This document shows, in pieces, positions 1 to 9,540 of a DNA stretch of 21,245 bases. The translations under genes and the position numbers were made by a program. Source of the DNA: Plakobranchus ocellatus (Eukaryota > Mollusca > Gastropoda > Plakobranchidae). The number at the start of each line of letters is the position of its first letter. The stretch's first letter is position 1. The notes under the pieces were generated by a model. It had not been told where the DNA came from. It saw only the letters and a list, made by a program, of their open reading frames with translations, and made no database searches. The stretch spans positions 1,637,622 to 1,658,866 of the forward strand of contig BLXT01007728.1 of NCBI GenBank assembly GCA_019648995.1. The letters are read 5' to 3'.

Positions 1-84
<84 letters not shown>
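1..84. repeat. (ACT)n followed by (CTG)n microsatellite
   Basis: Positions 1-50 are an uninterrupted ACT trinucleotide run. After two A bases, 53-84 is an uninterrupted CTG run. The left end may continue beyond the window. No reading frame through it connects to a gene. Confidence 0.97.
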
Positions 85-86
<2 letters not shown>

Positions 87-1192
87 ATTACTGTGACCAC
101 CACTACTATCCTCTTACCGCTGCTTTTACTGCTTCTATTTGATGTTAAAAACAAGAAATGAAGAATATAAAATTTAGTTCCTAATCCGCGTAATTTCTAC
201 AAGAAGATTTCTTGATGAATAAAAATACAGATTTATTGACTTGTTCGAGCCGTATGTTTTTATTTTGCCATTTCGGATGAAAATTAAATTTCATAGATCC
301 GATAGTGAAGGATAGAAACATAAGAGTTGAGAAGTGCAGGAGTTAATTGATGGATTTGGTTTCCTATAACTTGCGAAACTTGCTTTTTTTATTCTATATT
401 ATAATGAGTTATAATATTATCTAATCTAGAATACTTATTTAAAAAGTATAATCAGGAGAAAGAGGAGGGATAGAAGACGTGACAAGGAGGAGATGCAAAG
501 AAAGGAAATTCATCCACTGGTGACAATCAATCATTTAAGGGATGATTTTAGGTTCATCACTCCATGTGATCCCGTTGCTTTTACAGCAACCAAATGCTCT
601 AGCAGATTTCTATCATAAGATATTAAGTGGTTCACCACAGTTTTTGTATAACAAACACTATGAATAATAGCTTTGCAAACTTCGTAAATGACTTCGGAAT
701 GAAGAAAAGGCTTCTGAATCTGGTTTAGTTTCCATGGTTGACTTGTTAAATATACAATTTCCTTTTTAGATCAGTGTTGCAAGATTAATAATGCTCATTT
801 TTTTTAATCTAAGAAGGTATGGTCGTTTATTCCAAAGGCAATTTTCTCCATTTTGACTGTCCTGTAACTTTATACTGTTATCAGATTCTATCCGAATTTG
901 CTTTACGAAGGAACAGTGAAGAAATGATGTAGCAGTCCATTTTCATATTAAATTTGCAATTGCTTTTTCCATTAGCATATGCAGTCGAAGAAAGGTAATA
1001 GATATCATTTCAACTTTAAGCTGAACTGCTCGAGAACGAACATGTTTCTTTCACTCTGAACCATACTTTCCGCATACCTTTTGCCACCTCGTTACCTCTA
1101 TTTTTGACCAAATAATTTGGACTTGTGAAGGTTCTTAAGTGTCAGTATTACTTTTTTAAATCTCTTGAGTAGACGAGTTCTTTTTAATTTTT
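85..1192. other. No gene recognised; AT-rich non-coding DNA
   Basis: I see no long open frame, no credible exon and no repeat family here. It lies upstream of the RTE LINE remnant and of the first SLC5 exon. It may be intron or flank of that gene, since the earlier SLC5 exons are not visible in the window. Confidence 0.5.
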
Positions 1193-2231
1193 GGAAAAAA
1201 AAATCTGGACTCTCGCTTAGAGCTGATCTCTTTTTTGTGTTAGAGAATGACCTAACGGAGAAGGTCATTTGATTTTTGCAAACCTGACATGTATATTTTC
1301 ACATTACCGCCTTAAAAAACAGGGGCAACAAAATGTGAACTTCATAGACCAATCATTTTAATGAGCTATTAAAAAATCCTGTTGCGATTTAAGATGCACA
1401 GAATGCCAAGAAGCTAAGACTAGAAATATCCAATCCAGTAAACAATTTGGCTGGTAAGGAACTAGGGACGCATTATTCACTCAGACAATGCTTACGGAAA
1501 GGTAAGGCCTATATAAAAATGCCAAAAGATCTCCATCCCTCTTTCATTGGTTATTTCAAGTCCTTTTAGAAGTAAAACTTGAAGGGCTGTTTCAAATATC
1601 GAAAAATTAAAAATACGAAAGACCTAAGAGATATTTGAAATCTGTATCAATATCAAACTGCAGTTGTTAGAATTGAAGATGGTACATATTGATTTCAAAT
1701 ACATTTAAAGAGATGTCTAACACAGATGATATCAGATGGTAGATGCACTAGTGAAATTATGACTAAAAAAATTATGGCCAAAGATACATTGCACAAAGAC
1801 AAAAGCAAGATTGACAAACAGAGGCACACATGTGGGCACCAAAATAAGAGTAATGAGAAAATATGCGGCCATCACTAACATGTGGACAATAAATCAGCGA
1901 ACAGAAAGAAAACTGGATGCAATGGGGTGTGTTTTATCATAAGAATGATATGGATATCATGGTTGATATAAAGGTCAATGAATAAGGATTGAAAAAAAGC
2001 TAATATTGAAAGATCATTAACAAAATCATAAGACGGAGGCAACGAATGTTAGCGGCCACTAAGATTCAGAACATCTGGCAATCGTAGCAGGGGTAGAGAG
2101 AGAAGATTTTTCACTGAAAGTTTTAACTAATGGGCAATACAAAACGGTAGCAACAACAGCCTTCTATGGATAACTAAGAAAATGTTTGAGTATAGGGTCA
2201 AGACAGCCCATATTTGCTATAGATAGGAATC
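1193..2231 (+). mobile_element. Ancient RTE-group LINE remnant (copy C), RT to 3' end
   Basis: No long frame survives, but alignment to copy B (11364-13435, minus) is clear at both DNA and protein level. In order I see: a match to the pre-RT helix (LRAD for TRAD, near 1215); CELHR near 1338; an RT motif A relic near 1555 reading FIGYFKSF where copy B has FIDYSKAF; YQTAVVRIED near 1655 (copy B DQTASVRIE); then SDGRCTSEI near 1735; ERKLDAM near 1905; KKANIERSL near 1998; NRSRGRE near 2083 (copy B KRSRGRQR); and WAIQNGSNN near 2131 (copy B WAIGEGSSNN). The part between RT motif B and motif D, including the YADD box, is missing, with the junction near 1726. There are numerous stops and frameshifts, and the catalytic Asp of motif A is replaced by Gly. 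The TGATGA tail is not preserved at 2231. It is on the same strand as the SLC5 exons and probably lies in one of that gene's introns. Confidence 0.85.
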
Positions 2232-2631
2232 TTAAAGAGGAGGGTGAGGGAGAAATGGTTAAAAATTGGAAAGAGAAACAAGTACTTCTAGTTGTCGCCA
2301 ATGTCAGATACACCAGCCCATTCTGTCCTAAGTTATGAAGCTCGCCACCGTAGGCGCAAACAAGAACCTTTTCATATCTTACCACTTATAAAATCCGCAC
2401 CATATCCTCAATCCGTACCGATAAAAGACGACATTGTGGATTTTCTTCCTTCTTTTCAGTACATTATGAGTGTAAACAGTTGAGTTCTGATGATACCCAT
2501 ATTTTTTAACAGATCAACATTTTGTTTTCTTTGATGTGTTGAGTTAAATTTTAAAATGTAAATGCATGATGGACGTAATTTCAAAAGCTAAAATATTGAT
2601 TTCCATTTTTTTTTGTTTTATTTTCCTCTAG
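2232..2631 (+). other. Presumed intron 5' of the first visible SLC5 exon
   Basis: The stretch is non-coding and ends in a pyrimidine-rich acceptor tract (2601-2631, TTTTCCTCTAG). The frame of the next exon requires a phase-1 intron here. I could not find the preceding exon, so it may lie outside the window. Confidence 0.5.
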
Positions 2632-2699
2632 CTACTGTCGTCAGTATTTTTTGTCTCCAACTAGTTTTACTGGTGTCTAAGATCCAAGGTCTTATTGAG
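2632..2699 (+). CDS. SLC5-family Na+:solute symporter, internal exon (1)
   Basis: An acceptor TTTTCCTCTAG precedes 2632, and the donor GAG|GTAAGC follows 2699. The exon is 68 bp: phase 1 at the start, phase 0 at the end. With a G from the upstream exon it encodes a hydrophobic helix, ATVVSIFCLQLVLLVSKIQG followed by LIE. By position and pattern it matches the transmembrane segment that precedes the GPLLGLFTLG motif in SLC5 monocarboxylate and multivitamin transporters (SMCT/SMVT; for example, SLC5A8 has a hydrophobic helix ending LMGALLQ there). SLC5 proteins carry organic solutes across the plasma membrane together with Na+. On its own the exon is short. The assignment rests on the two following exons, which join in frame. 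The substrate and the exact paralogue cannot be told from this piece. Confidence 0.75.
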
Positions 2700-3853
2700 G
2701 TAAGCAAGAAGAAATAAGATAACTGTTTCGGTCTGAAAGTTTCATGATGAACACAGACACTTTGTAAACGTGATAAGATATAATTGGTGTTAAATATTTA
2801 TATTTATTTTCTTTGCATGCAGAATGTCACACAAATATGATTTCGTGGCCTAGAGATCTTTACGTGGTTTATTTTTTAATATTTCAAAGACTGAATTACC
2901 ATAATGCCTCAGCAGCAGGGGATGGGAGTAGGCGCTGGTAGCGAAGAGGGCGATAATGCTTGAGATCATAACAAATAGCACATGCACTCTGGAAAATTGA
3001 ATCTGTTCTGTTTCTTCTGTTTTTTTTTTTTTTAAGATAATAAGCATAAACCTTCTTGAAATTATTGTGAAATATTTTTTGCTTTCGAAAAAAGCACAAA
3101 AAAAATTTAGTTTCATGTTCTTATAGTCAATACCATATCAAAAGAAATTTCTTTTACAAATTTCAACTAGAAATTTCAAATTCATTGAACACCATAGGAT
3201 GGCTCTATTTATCTGTTAAGAGATTTTAAATGAAAGTTAAATAATTGAGACGTAGGTTTTTACTCAGAACTTGAGAAGTTACGTTTTACAAAAATAAGCT
3301 CAGAATAAACTATATCAATACATCCAAATAGAAGCTTTAATCTTTGAGCAGTTTAATTGGTGCATAACATTCCGATAAATTATTTAACTTTCATCTTCAA
3401 ATTCGAACGTGAAATGATCTTTCTTCGGAAAATCTTATGAACTGGGGACGCGCATCTCAAGAGTTCTCTAATTATAACTTGTCGCGCGCCAAATAACAAT
3501 CAGAGTTTTATGATTTCTTTACATTTACAAAATCCAAAATCTCCCAGTCACACGATGCTTTGAGGAAGGCTCATTGTCAATCATTCACACGTAAGTTTGT
3601 TTTTGTTCTCGGATACTCTCCTTCTCTCCTTCCCCCCTGACCTGTCCATCTTTCTTCTTAATCTTATCACTCTTTTCACATTCTCTTTCCTTTTTCTAAC
3701 CTTTTTTGATATGAGAATACACCAGTATTTGTCTGCAGTATTCTTTCTTTTCTCCTCTGAAAATAGGGAAAACAAAATAATTAATTATTTAACTTCAGAT
3801 ACTTTAAGCAAACAACGTGCTTTTGTGCCCTGTATCTTTTCATTTCCTTCCAG
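2700..3853 (+). other. Presumed intron between SLC5 exons 1 and 2
   Basis: A 1,154-bp AT-rich phase-0 intron runs from GTAAGC to TTTCCTTCCAG. Several short open frames occur on both strands but none is conserved or flanked by convincing signals. Nothing else is recognised. Confidence 0.7.
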
Positions 3854-3940
3854 ACTGATACGTCTTTAGCTGGAGTTTTCTCAGTGCCCGTCTTGGGTGT
3901 ATTCACCCTCGGTCTGCTTTTCCCACAGGCAAATGCAAAG
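3854..3940 (+). CDS. SLC5-family Na+:solute symporter, internal exon (2)
   Basis: This is the diagnostic exon. The acceptor CATTTCCTTCCAG ends at 3853. The exon is 87 bp (29 codons, phase 0 at both ends), with donor AAG|GTATTA. The translation begins TDTSLAGVFSVPVLG and continues VFTLGLLFPQANAK. The core PVLGVFTLG..FP.AN.KG is the family signature of the SLC5 monocarboxylate/multivitamin branch (human SLC5A8 has GPLMGLFALGILVPFANSIG). It joins without a stop to exon 1 upstream and exon 3 downstream, where the next residue is Gly as expected. The segment forms a membrane helix with the conserved Pro and Gly residues. It is strong evidence for a real host gene on the plus strand. The branch (SMCT-like or SMVT-like) is inference. 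Confidence 0.9.
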
Positions 3941-4281
3941 GTATTATCGACCCATTCTCTCTATATACAGAACAATCTGGCAATGCGTTTCCAATGAATG
4001 ACGAGAAACTTTTCTCTCTTTTTTTTTTTTACCTTTGTGAACTGATTTCCAGTAAGCTGTTTCATTTTAGTTTAAAAGTTTGACAAAAGAAAAAAAAAAT
4101 AATTTTGTTGTTTACGAGTCCCGATAGCAATTTCAAAAGAATACAACTAGTTTTGCCCACATATGATTTATCTATAGCTATCTGTATCAGTTTATCGTTT
4201 TCTGTACCAGATCAATATAGTTTTAGGGAAGATAGTCGAGCACAATGATTATTTGTGTACCTTTGACTTATTTCATTTCAG
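3941..4281 (+). other. Presumed intron between SLC5 exons 2 and 3
   Basis: A 341-bp phase-0 intron starts at GTATTA and ends in the acceptor TTATTTCATTTCAG. It includes short T and A homopolymers (4018-4030 and 4089-4099) and no other feature. Confidence 0.75.
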
Positions 4282-4457
4282 GGAGCAATGGCTGCACTGT
4301 TTGGATCTGTAACTTTAATGATATTGTTCCTAATCGGGAAATGGAATTCTACTCTTCTCAAATATGAAACGCCGGTTTTTTGCATTAGCAACTGCAACAG
4401 CTCAATTTCGCAGTTTGACAAAACAAAGCCTCCAATTCCACAGCCTACTATAGAAAC
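4282..4457 (+). CDS. SLC5-family Na+:solute symporter, internal exon (3)
   Basis: The acceptor TTTCATTTCAG ends at 4281, and the donor AC|GTAAGC follows 4457. The exon is 176 bp, phase 0 in and phase 2 out. It encodes GAMAALFGSVTLMILFLIG, a membrane helix equivalent to the SLC5 helix that starts KGALVGL, and then a polar loop with two cysteines (FCISNC) and N-glycosylation sequons (NST near residue 22; NSS near residue 44). That fits the known extracellular loop before the last helices of SLC5A8-type proteins. The loop is Pro/Thr-rich toward its end (KPPIPQPTIET). Joined to exon 2 the frame is open throughout. The remaining C-terminal helix and tail should follow in later exons, which I could not locate with confidence; one weak candidate lies at 7725. 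Confidence 0.88.
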
Positions 4458-4911
4458 GTAAGCAATAAAAAAGAATTATAATGTTAGGGCTTTCTTAAAA
4501 ATTAGTAAATAACAAGTCGTCTAAAGCCACCTTATCGACTAATGTAAATAAAGGCTTTATTAAACACTAATGAATTACATGTTTTCCAAAGCCACGCTAT
4601 CGAATGATATAAAATGCCAATGCTGAAGCGTTGAAAAGTGAATCTTGCTGGTGTTTTCGAGAAGAGGCTATAAAAGTGACCTGAAGTGTAACAGACGTTT
4701 GTAGGTTTTTAATAGTTAAAATTAAAGAAAAAAAAAGGTCCATCCAATGTTGCTGTTGACTCCAGTACAAAAATATTGCTAATGACACTGTTTAACTATG
4801 TAAAAAAATAAAGAAATATTTCTACGTCAGAAAGCTAAAAAAATTATGTTTGACTGATGGAATAATTAATCAACAACTAAGTATTCACATTTTTAGCCGT
4901 CTATACAACAG

Positions 4912-4912
4912 C

Positions 4913-4970
<58 letters not shown>

Positions 4971-5006
4971 TCATCATCATTATCATCAACAACAAGAACA
5001 AGAACG

Positions 5007-5069
<63 letters not shown>
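4912..5069. repeat. (CAA)n microsatellite interrupted by (TCA)n
   Basis: Two long CAA runs (about 4912-4968 and 5007-5069) flank a short ATC/TCA tract (about 4968-4988) and an imperfect AAGAACAAGAACGACAA stretch. Frames through it would read as poly-Asn or poly-Leu with no support as protein. It lies in presumed intron. Confidence 0.97.
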
Positions 5070-5071
<2 letters not shown>

Positions 5072-5776
5072 TGGTACTACTCCTACTACATCTGCTGCTA
5101 GGACTATTACAATTACTTGGAGTACAGGTTGTAACGCACTGGCCTCTTCACAATCCTCTCACATTCACAGCTCGCTCTAAACGATTTGACTTTACTGCTG
5201 CACTAAAATCAATCTCTGCGAATCGTCCGCATGCGCGCTCAATGGCCACGGAGGACCGAAATTCCAGAATATTCCGAAAAATACCACAGACGTGTTGCGA
5301 AAATCTTAAATTTATTTCAGACAAAATTGCCGTAAAAGGTATTTTTAACATCAGGTTTGTATTCTGTTGCTCCAAGTACATACGGGAGCGCAAGATTTCA
5401 ACTTTTAGGCCCATTTTGACACAATCGAAAAAATAAAAAAACGACGCTTAGGTAAACACGCCGAGTGACCTTCACCTGCGACCTGTGTTGTTTCTTACAA
5501 GGAAAATAGTGGCGAATCTTTTCTTGTTTATATAGGCCCTACCAAATAACCCTTTTTATTTCAATATCTATAGAAACAAAAGATATAGAACTTAAACAGA
5601 GGAAATGGAAGAAATACTGATGGTTGCAGTATAGTCGAGATCAGTACTTTCTGAAAAACCACTAGACATTTATTCAAACAGAAATTACACCAAATCAACA
5701 AGTCGTGGGCAGATATTGCAAAAGAATTAAAGTGAAAGGTAAGAATTTGCAGTTTTATTGTTTAACCCAAAGTTTT

Positions 5777-5830
<54 letters not shown>

Positions 5831-5870
5831 AGCCTGTTTGTATATCTCTCTCTTTCTCTCTACGCCTGCC
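5777..5870. repeat. (TC)n polypyrimidine microsatellite
   Basis: A pure CT run covers about 5787-5827, followed by degenerate CTTTCTCTC tracts to about 5862. The homopurine/homopyrimidine tract could adopt triplex DNA, but there is no sign of function. Confidence 0.95.
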
Positions 5871-6819
5871 CCCTTTTTTCTCACCCTGTCCCTCTCTTTA
5901 TAATCTACATACCTTAGACTTAATTCAATATGTCGCCTAGACTTATTTTTTTCTTACGCCCGCCGACTTTCTTTTTTTACATCTTTTTCTGTTTCTTTTA
6001 GAATATCGTGTAGTATGAGAAAAACAATAGAGTAATTGTAATAATTACAAGCCTAAATCGAAATTTTGTCTTGCAATAATATGCCAATGTTGTATGGCAT
6101 TTTTTGGAACTGCACTTTCAATTAAAACAAACACTCAGAATCCTTCTTAAAGCAAGCATTCGTTCATTAAGCTTTCTCTTCAAGGCTTATGTTTGTCAGG
6201 AATAACTTAGTGCTGTTTAAGTATGGGTCAAGCTGGACACTGCCTTTGACAATGATTTCTTTTAAATAGTCTACAGAACAGAAATCACTTCAATTCTTCC
6301 CGAAAATCGAACGAAAAGGTTACTGATTAAAAAAAAACAATTTCAGAGCAGCAATTTAACTTTTACAGTTATTTCAACCTGCAAGTTGTCTAACATCAGT
6401 TATTTATCTCTCAGCGATCCCTGCAAAATCACCAACAATCTCACAGCACCTTCTTTTATGCCCACCGCTCACAGAGTCTAGAAAATACTCGTTACGCAAT
6501 GCATAGAAGCTGATTAGTCAGTATATCAAACAAATCTTCCTAGAATAAAATAGAAATCCCCTTACTAGGTAATCAAGGTTAGTTACAAATATTGAGCAAT
6601 CAAAAAATACTCTCAGTTATTTGGCCCTTCACAAAAAGACATGATACCCCTACCATATCGACAGGATACGACCTCATAACTTCCTATAAACAATGTTCCT
6701 ATACTTTCGAGAACCTTCTAGAAATCCATAGATCTCTAAAGATAAAGAAAGCTAAAACAGTAATAGTACCATTAAGGTAAAAATACTAAAAATCTGACGA
6801 AATATTGCAAGTAATCACG

Positions 6820-6965
6820 GGCAACGCGCAACATCCGCCGTCCCGAATCTAAATCTAGATCGAGATCTAGCACGGAACCCCAGCGCGGAAATGAAACGAT
6901 AATGGAGGTAGACTTTCTCCGGCTGCCAAGAATCTGAAATAAAATTACATTTAAAAAAAAAAAAA
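6820..6965 (+). mobile_element. Possible short retrocopy or SINE with poly(A) end
   Basis: A stretch more GC-rich than its surroundings (from about 6820) is followed by AATAAA at 6938-6943 and, ten bases later, 13 consecutive A at 6953-6965. This is the look of a reverse-transcribed RNA end. It contains a TCTAGATCGAGATCTAG run (6852-6868). I see no Pol III boxes and no convincing target-site duplication, so the left edge is a guess. Confidence 0.3.
6846..6870. repeat. AGATCT/TCTAGA hexamer-type repeat
   Basis: A short overlapping run of ATCTA/TAGAT units. Similar runs recur at 10214-10229, 10280-10290, 10328-10343, 18844-18858, 19861-19868 and 19941-19957. Confidence 0.7.
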
Positions 6966-7724
6966 CTACTGTAAAATATTATGACATGTTGTTTTCCAAC
7001 ACAGTTTGTGAGTTATTGAGGTTGATTACGATTTGTATTACTTCTGTAGCAACCTAGCACGCTCCTTCTTTTCATTTGTCTTTTTCGGAGCAAAACGTGC
7101 CGCAAAAATGGACACGACTTCACGATTCAAAGATCTCATACATAGATGACCACATTTATGTCAGAATGAGAAGCTAGCAAGGGCAAAAAGAAGTGATCTC
7201 ATGATCAACTCATAAAAGAAAAAAAAATCTACAAAGACAAAAACCACCAACCAACCAGGCCTTACCAAGACCTTCGCGTTATTCAGGCAATACAAGGTCT
7301 TGGCTCGAGCATTTCCAGATTACTTACATAAGTATTTAAAGATGAACAGTTGAGCCTGATGTAAAAAATGAAAAGGTTAGGTCCAATATTCGAAATGCAG
7401 TGTCAAATAGACACCTGTGGTGAGATGTCTTACTCGAACCGAGTTAAACAGCACAACGGGATATAGAGAGGAAAACATCTATGACTATTGGCAATACCTG
7501 CCACCTCAGAACACCTCTAGAATTCCTGCACAAACGGACCTTACATATCACACCAATTGTTCACCAGAGCATTACGATTATTGTTGGATCAGCTGCATCT
7601 TAAAATGTTAAAATTTGTATATTTTACTCTGTTTCCCCTTTTGTCAGTCCTTTAAAAAGCTAGGTTTATCTACAATGCACTCATTACTGGATAGCGTGAT
7701 TTATAAATCTTTTTCTTTTTTCAG

Positions 7725-7866
7725 AATAAACTACACAGGAAGTGTCCAATGCAACAAATTGATGAGTAATGAGAGAGGGTTTGATTTTACGAATCAAGGT
7801 TGTTGCGGAATATCGATAATTCGACTCCGACTTTCATATTGTATTCGAATAAAGTTTTGGAACTAA
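7725..7866 (+). CDS. Weak candidate further exon of the SLC5 gene
   Basis: A very strong acceptor tract ends at 7724. If one base completes the phase-2 codon left by exon 3, the frame reads INYTGSVQCNKLMSNERG and stays open to a TAA at 7864-7866. An NYT sequon and a Cys would suit the extracellular loop of an SLC5 protein, and the phase fits. Against this, no membrane helix follows, the C-terminal part is Arg-rich and unlike SLC5, and an AATAAA (7848-7853) lies inside the frame. A weak donor (CAAG|GTTGTT, near 7798) could end the exon earlier. It may be a chance frame. The SLC5A8-type final helix is not found. Confidence 0.22.
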
Positions 7867-7876
7867 CAATTCAATG

Positions 7877-7897
7877 TTTTCTTTCTTTCTTTCTTTC
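7877..7897 (-). repeat. (GAAA)n 3' tail of the I/Jockey-type LINE
   Basis: Five TTTC units on the plus strand equal (GAAA)n on the minus strand. The run sits directly after the end of the LINE coding relic, as a simple-repeat tail made at reverse transcription would. It could also be an independent microsatellite. Confidence 0.6.
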
Positions 7898-8479
7898 ACT
7901 GATCCAGCGATGATTGGATCTTAAGCCATTGATGCATTGACATGACATGGTATTTATTGATCTGCTGTATCTGCTCGCTATCTGCGTAGAGAGTATTATG
8001 AAGATTTGAATCAGGTGGTAAGAGTCCGATTTTCAGATCTCCGAGGGATAGACACATAAAGAAGTGATGGGCAGCAGTTTTGTAGGACATGGACCGAGCG
8101 GTCAAATAGGAATCTGTTGTAATTTATCCTATTCAGATGTACGTTTGAAAAGGCATGATGGGAGCGTAGACGACGGACTGCAAATTGTTTAAAATCTCTT
8201 GAGAAAATGATTTTGTCATCTAGCTTTGAGTTGGTCATGTGGGCTTCCGTTTGTCCCAGTGCCAATGTGTTCATCTGTTCATACTTGTCTTTGTTTTGAT
8301 GATCAATTTCGCAGTATTCTAAGATGCTGGTAGGTTTGGCTGTGGGCACATTGTTCCTTGTTTTGCTAATCTGTCAGTTTTTCATTTTCTAGCATGTTGA
8401 CATGTTTAAGAATCCACTGTTGATATCCTGGATACTGATAAATGTACTGATTGTTCTCATTTAACTTTTGTTGTTAGGA

Positions 8480-8840
8480 TTTCTACTTTTTCGTTTTGGT
8501 AGTTTCTAGTGCTGACTTGCAATCTGTAGAGGTAACTACTTTCTGTTTTTTTTTATCTGCATGCGGAGTGAAGGTAGTGAAGTAATGCCTCGTTGGCCAG
8601 TGATTCTGCTTCGTAGTTTGTGCAGTGCAGTTCACATGAATTGTAGACCCCTTCTTGGTTTGGGTGCTCTATGAGGAAAACGCAACCATCATTTCTTGAG
8701 CCCTTAATGGAAGATCTGTTAGCGTAGACTGGTATACAATCGCTAGGGTATTTGCCAATTTGTCTTGGCCTGTTTTCAGATGATGAACCTGGTTTCTGTT
8801 CTGTATATTTCCTTCTTTTACTCGGTAAGTGTGGAGACAT
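8480..8840 (-). pseudogene. RNase H domain relic of the LINE
   Basis: The open part (8553-8840, about 95 codons) contains PVYANRSS at the place of the V-YTDGS motif (the catalytic Asp is lost: TDG reads ANR), GSRNDGCVFLI (the glycine-rich strand), CTNYEAESLANEAL (the N..AE..A.. helix with its catalytic Glu), and beyond 8553 in another frame TDCKSALETTK (the D-S-..AL motif with its Asp). This order is the known layout of LINE ribonuclease H domains, which degrade the RNA of the RNA:DNA hybrid. Loss of one catalytic Asp and the frame break show that it is dead. Confidence 0.75.
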
Positions 8841-9540
8841 GCCCCTACTAAAATTCTGAAATATGATATTTGTCGGCTTTCAGCAACATTAAAAATCGAC
8901 CTCTTTTACACCCTTTGTTAAGTCTTTTATTGGGGCTGTGTGTGCTTTGTCAATGCTACTGTTCAGTTTAGACGTAGAGGCTCAACATTAATGTGAACTT
9001 TACAGACAGCTGTTGGAACTGATCTGTATGCTCCTTAGATAAAACATACTATGTGTGCATTTATATTTCACCTAATCTATTTTTGTGCATTTACATTACA
9101 TACTGATTGTAGGGCTAGTTTATCTTCCGTGGTGTAACGTGCTTAACTCCAGTAAAGTTGGCGCAGTCTCTCTTCGTCTGCTCCTCAGGAAGTACTTTCA
9201 AGACTTTTGAGTAGCTTTAGGCGTATTGTGGCTACGCTCTAGACGTCTTGTACAAGTTGTGACAATGTTACACCCAGGTGTACTGAGTCATTCTCCCTTT
9301 TCAGCTGTTTTTTTTCGAGTGTAAGGGTGAGTGTCTGTCTTGCCATTTTGCAGGTCATGGTGAAAATGGAATCGCCTGTCTGGGTACAGTTTATCTTCAT
9401 TGCCCACTCTTTACAGTAATTGCTGAGACGTGATAAGTCCTAATTGATCCTTTAGATGATGGTTTTTGGATCGGTGAATGTGGGGTTTATGACTAAGTCG
9501 TCAGCAAGAGGAGGAAGGCCAGATCGAATATATAGGGTTT

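Larger units (their letters stand above)
4458..7724 (+). other. Non-coding stretch, probably SLC5 intron, rich in simple repeats
   Basis: The stretch starts with a good donor (GTAAGC) and ends with a strong acceptor tract (TCTTTTTCTTTTTTCAG, 7708-7724). Apart from the (CAA)n and (TC)n arrays and a small poly(A)-ended insertion listed separately, I recognise no gene. A second strong acceptor-like tract ends at 6000 (TTTTTCTGTTTCTTTTAG), but the frame after it closes within about ten codons. Confidence 0.5.
7877..9540 (-). mobile_element. Decayed RNase H-bearing LINE (I/Jockey-type), 5'-truncated
   Basis: Read on the minus strand, the remnant runs from the RT palm to the 3' end. Landmarks in order: LADDLVINP near 9500-9475 (RT motif C, YADD with Tyr replaced by Leu); CKEWAMKIN near 9400 and VHLGVTL near 9270 (the post-RT W.I...K and YLGV region); RLRQLYW near 9160; GAYRSVPTAVCKVHINVEPL near 9030-8970 (connection region); an RNase H domain (8553-8840 and beyond); RRLRSHHAF near 8165 and HVLQNC near 8065 (the C-terminal R.R.GH...LH and HVLQ.C elements); and TLYADSEQIQQ near 7990. 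The pieces lie in different frames with many stops. It ends in a (GAAA)n tail on its own strand. RT sequence upstream of motif C is not recognisable, so the element is 5'-truncated near 9540. Clade beyond I/Jockey-like is not resolved. Confidence 0.82.

Noticed and set aside
1396-1454. Apparent small exon ending in GGCTG|GTAAGG
   Set aside because: The sequence aligns with the RTE copy B region around QKQFGF, so it is part of LINE copy C and not a host exon.
4850-5101. Poly-Asn frame (plus) and poly-Leu frame (minus) through the (CAA)n array
   Set aside because: Both are products of the trinucleotide microsatellite, with no flanking coding sequence or domain.
5705-5940. Ser/Leu-rich frames across the (TC)n tract
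   Set aside because: Generated by the dinucleotide repeat.
5945-6040. Strong acceptor tract at 6000 followed by a short frame
   Set aside because: The frame closes after about ten codons and has no SLC5-like residues. A long pyrimidine tract near a TC-rich repeat can mimic an acceptor.
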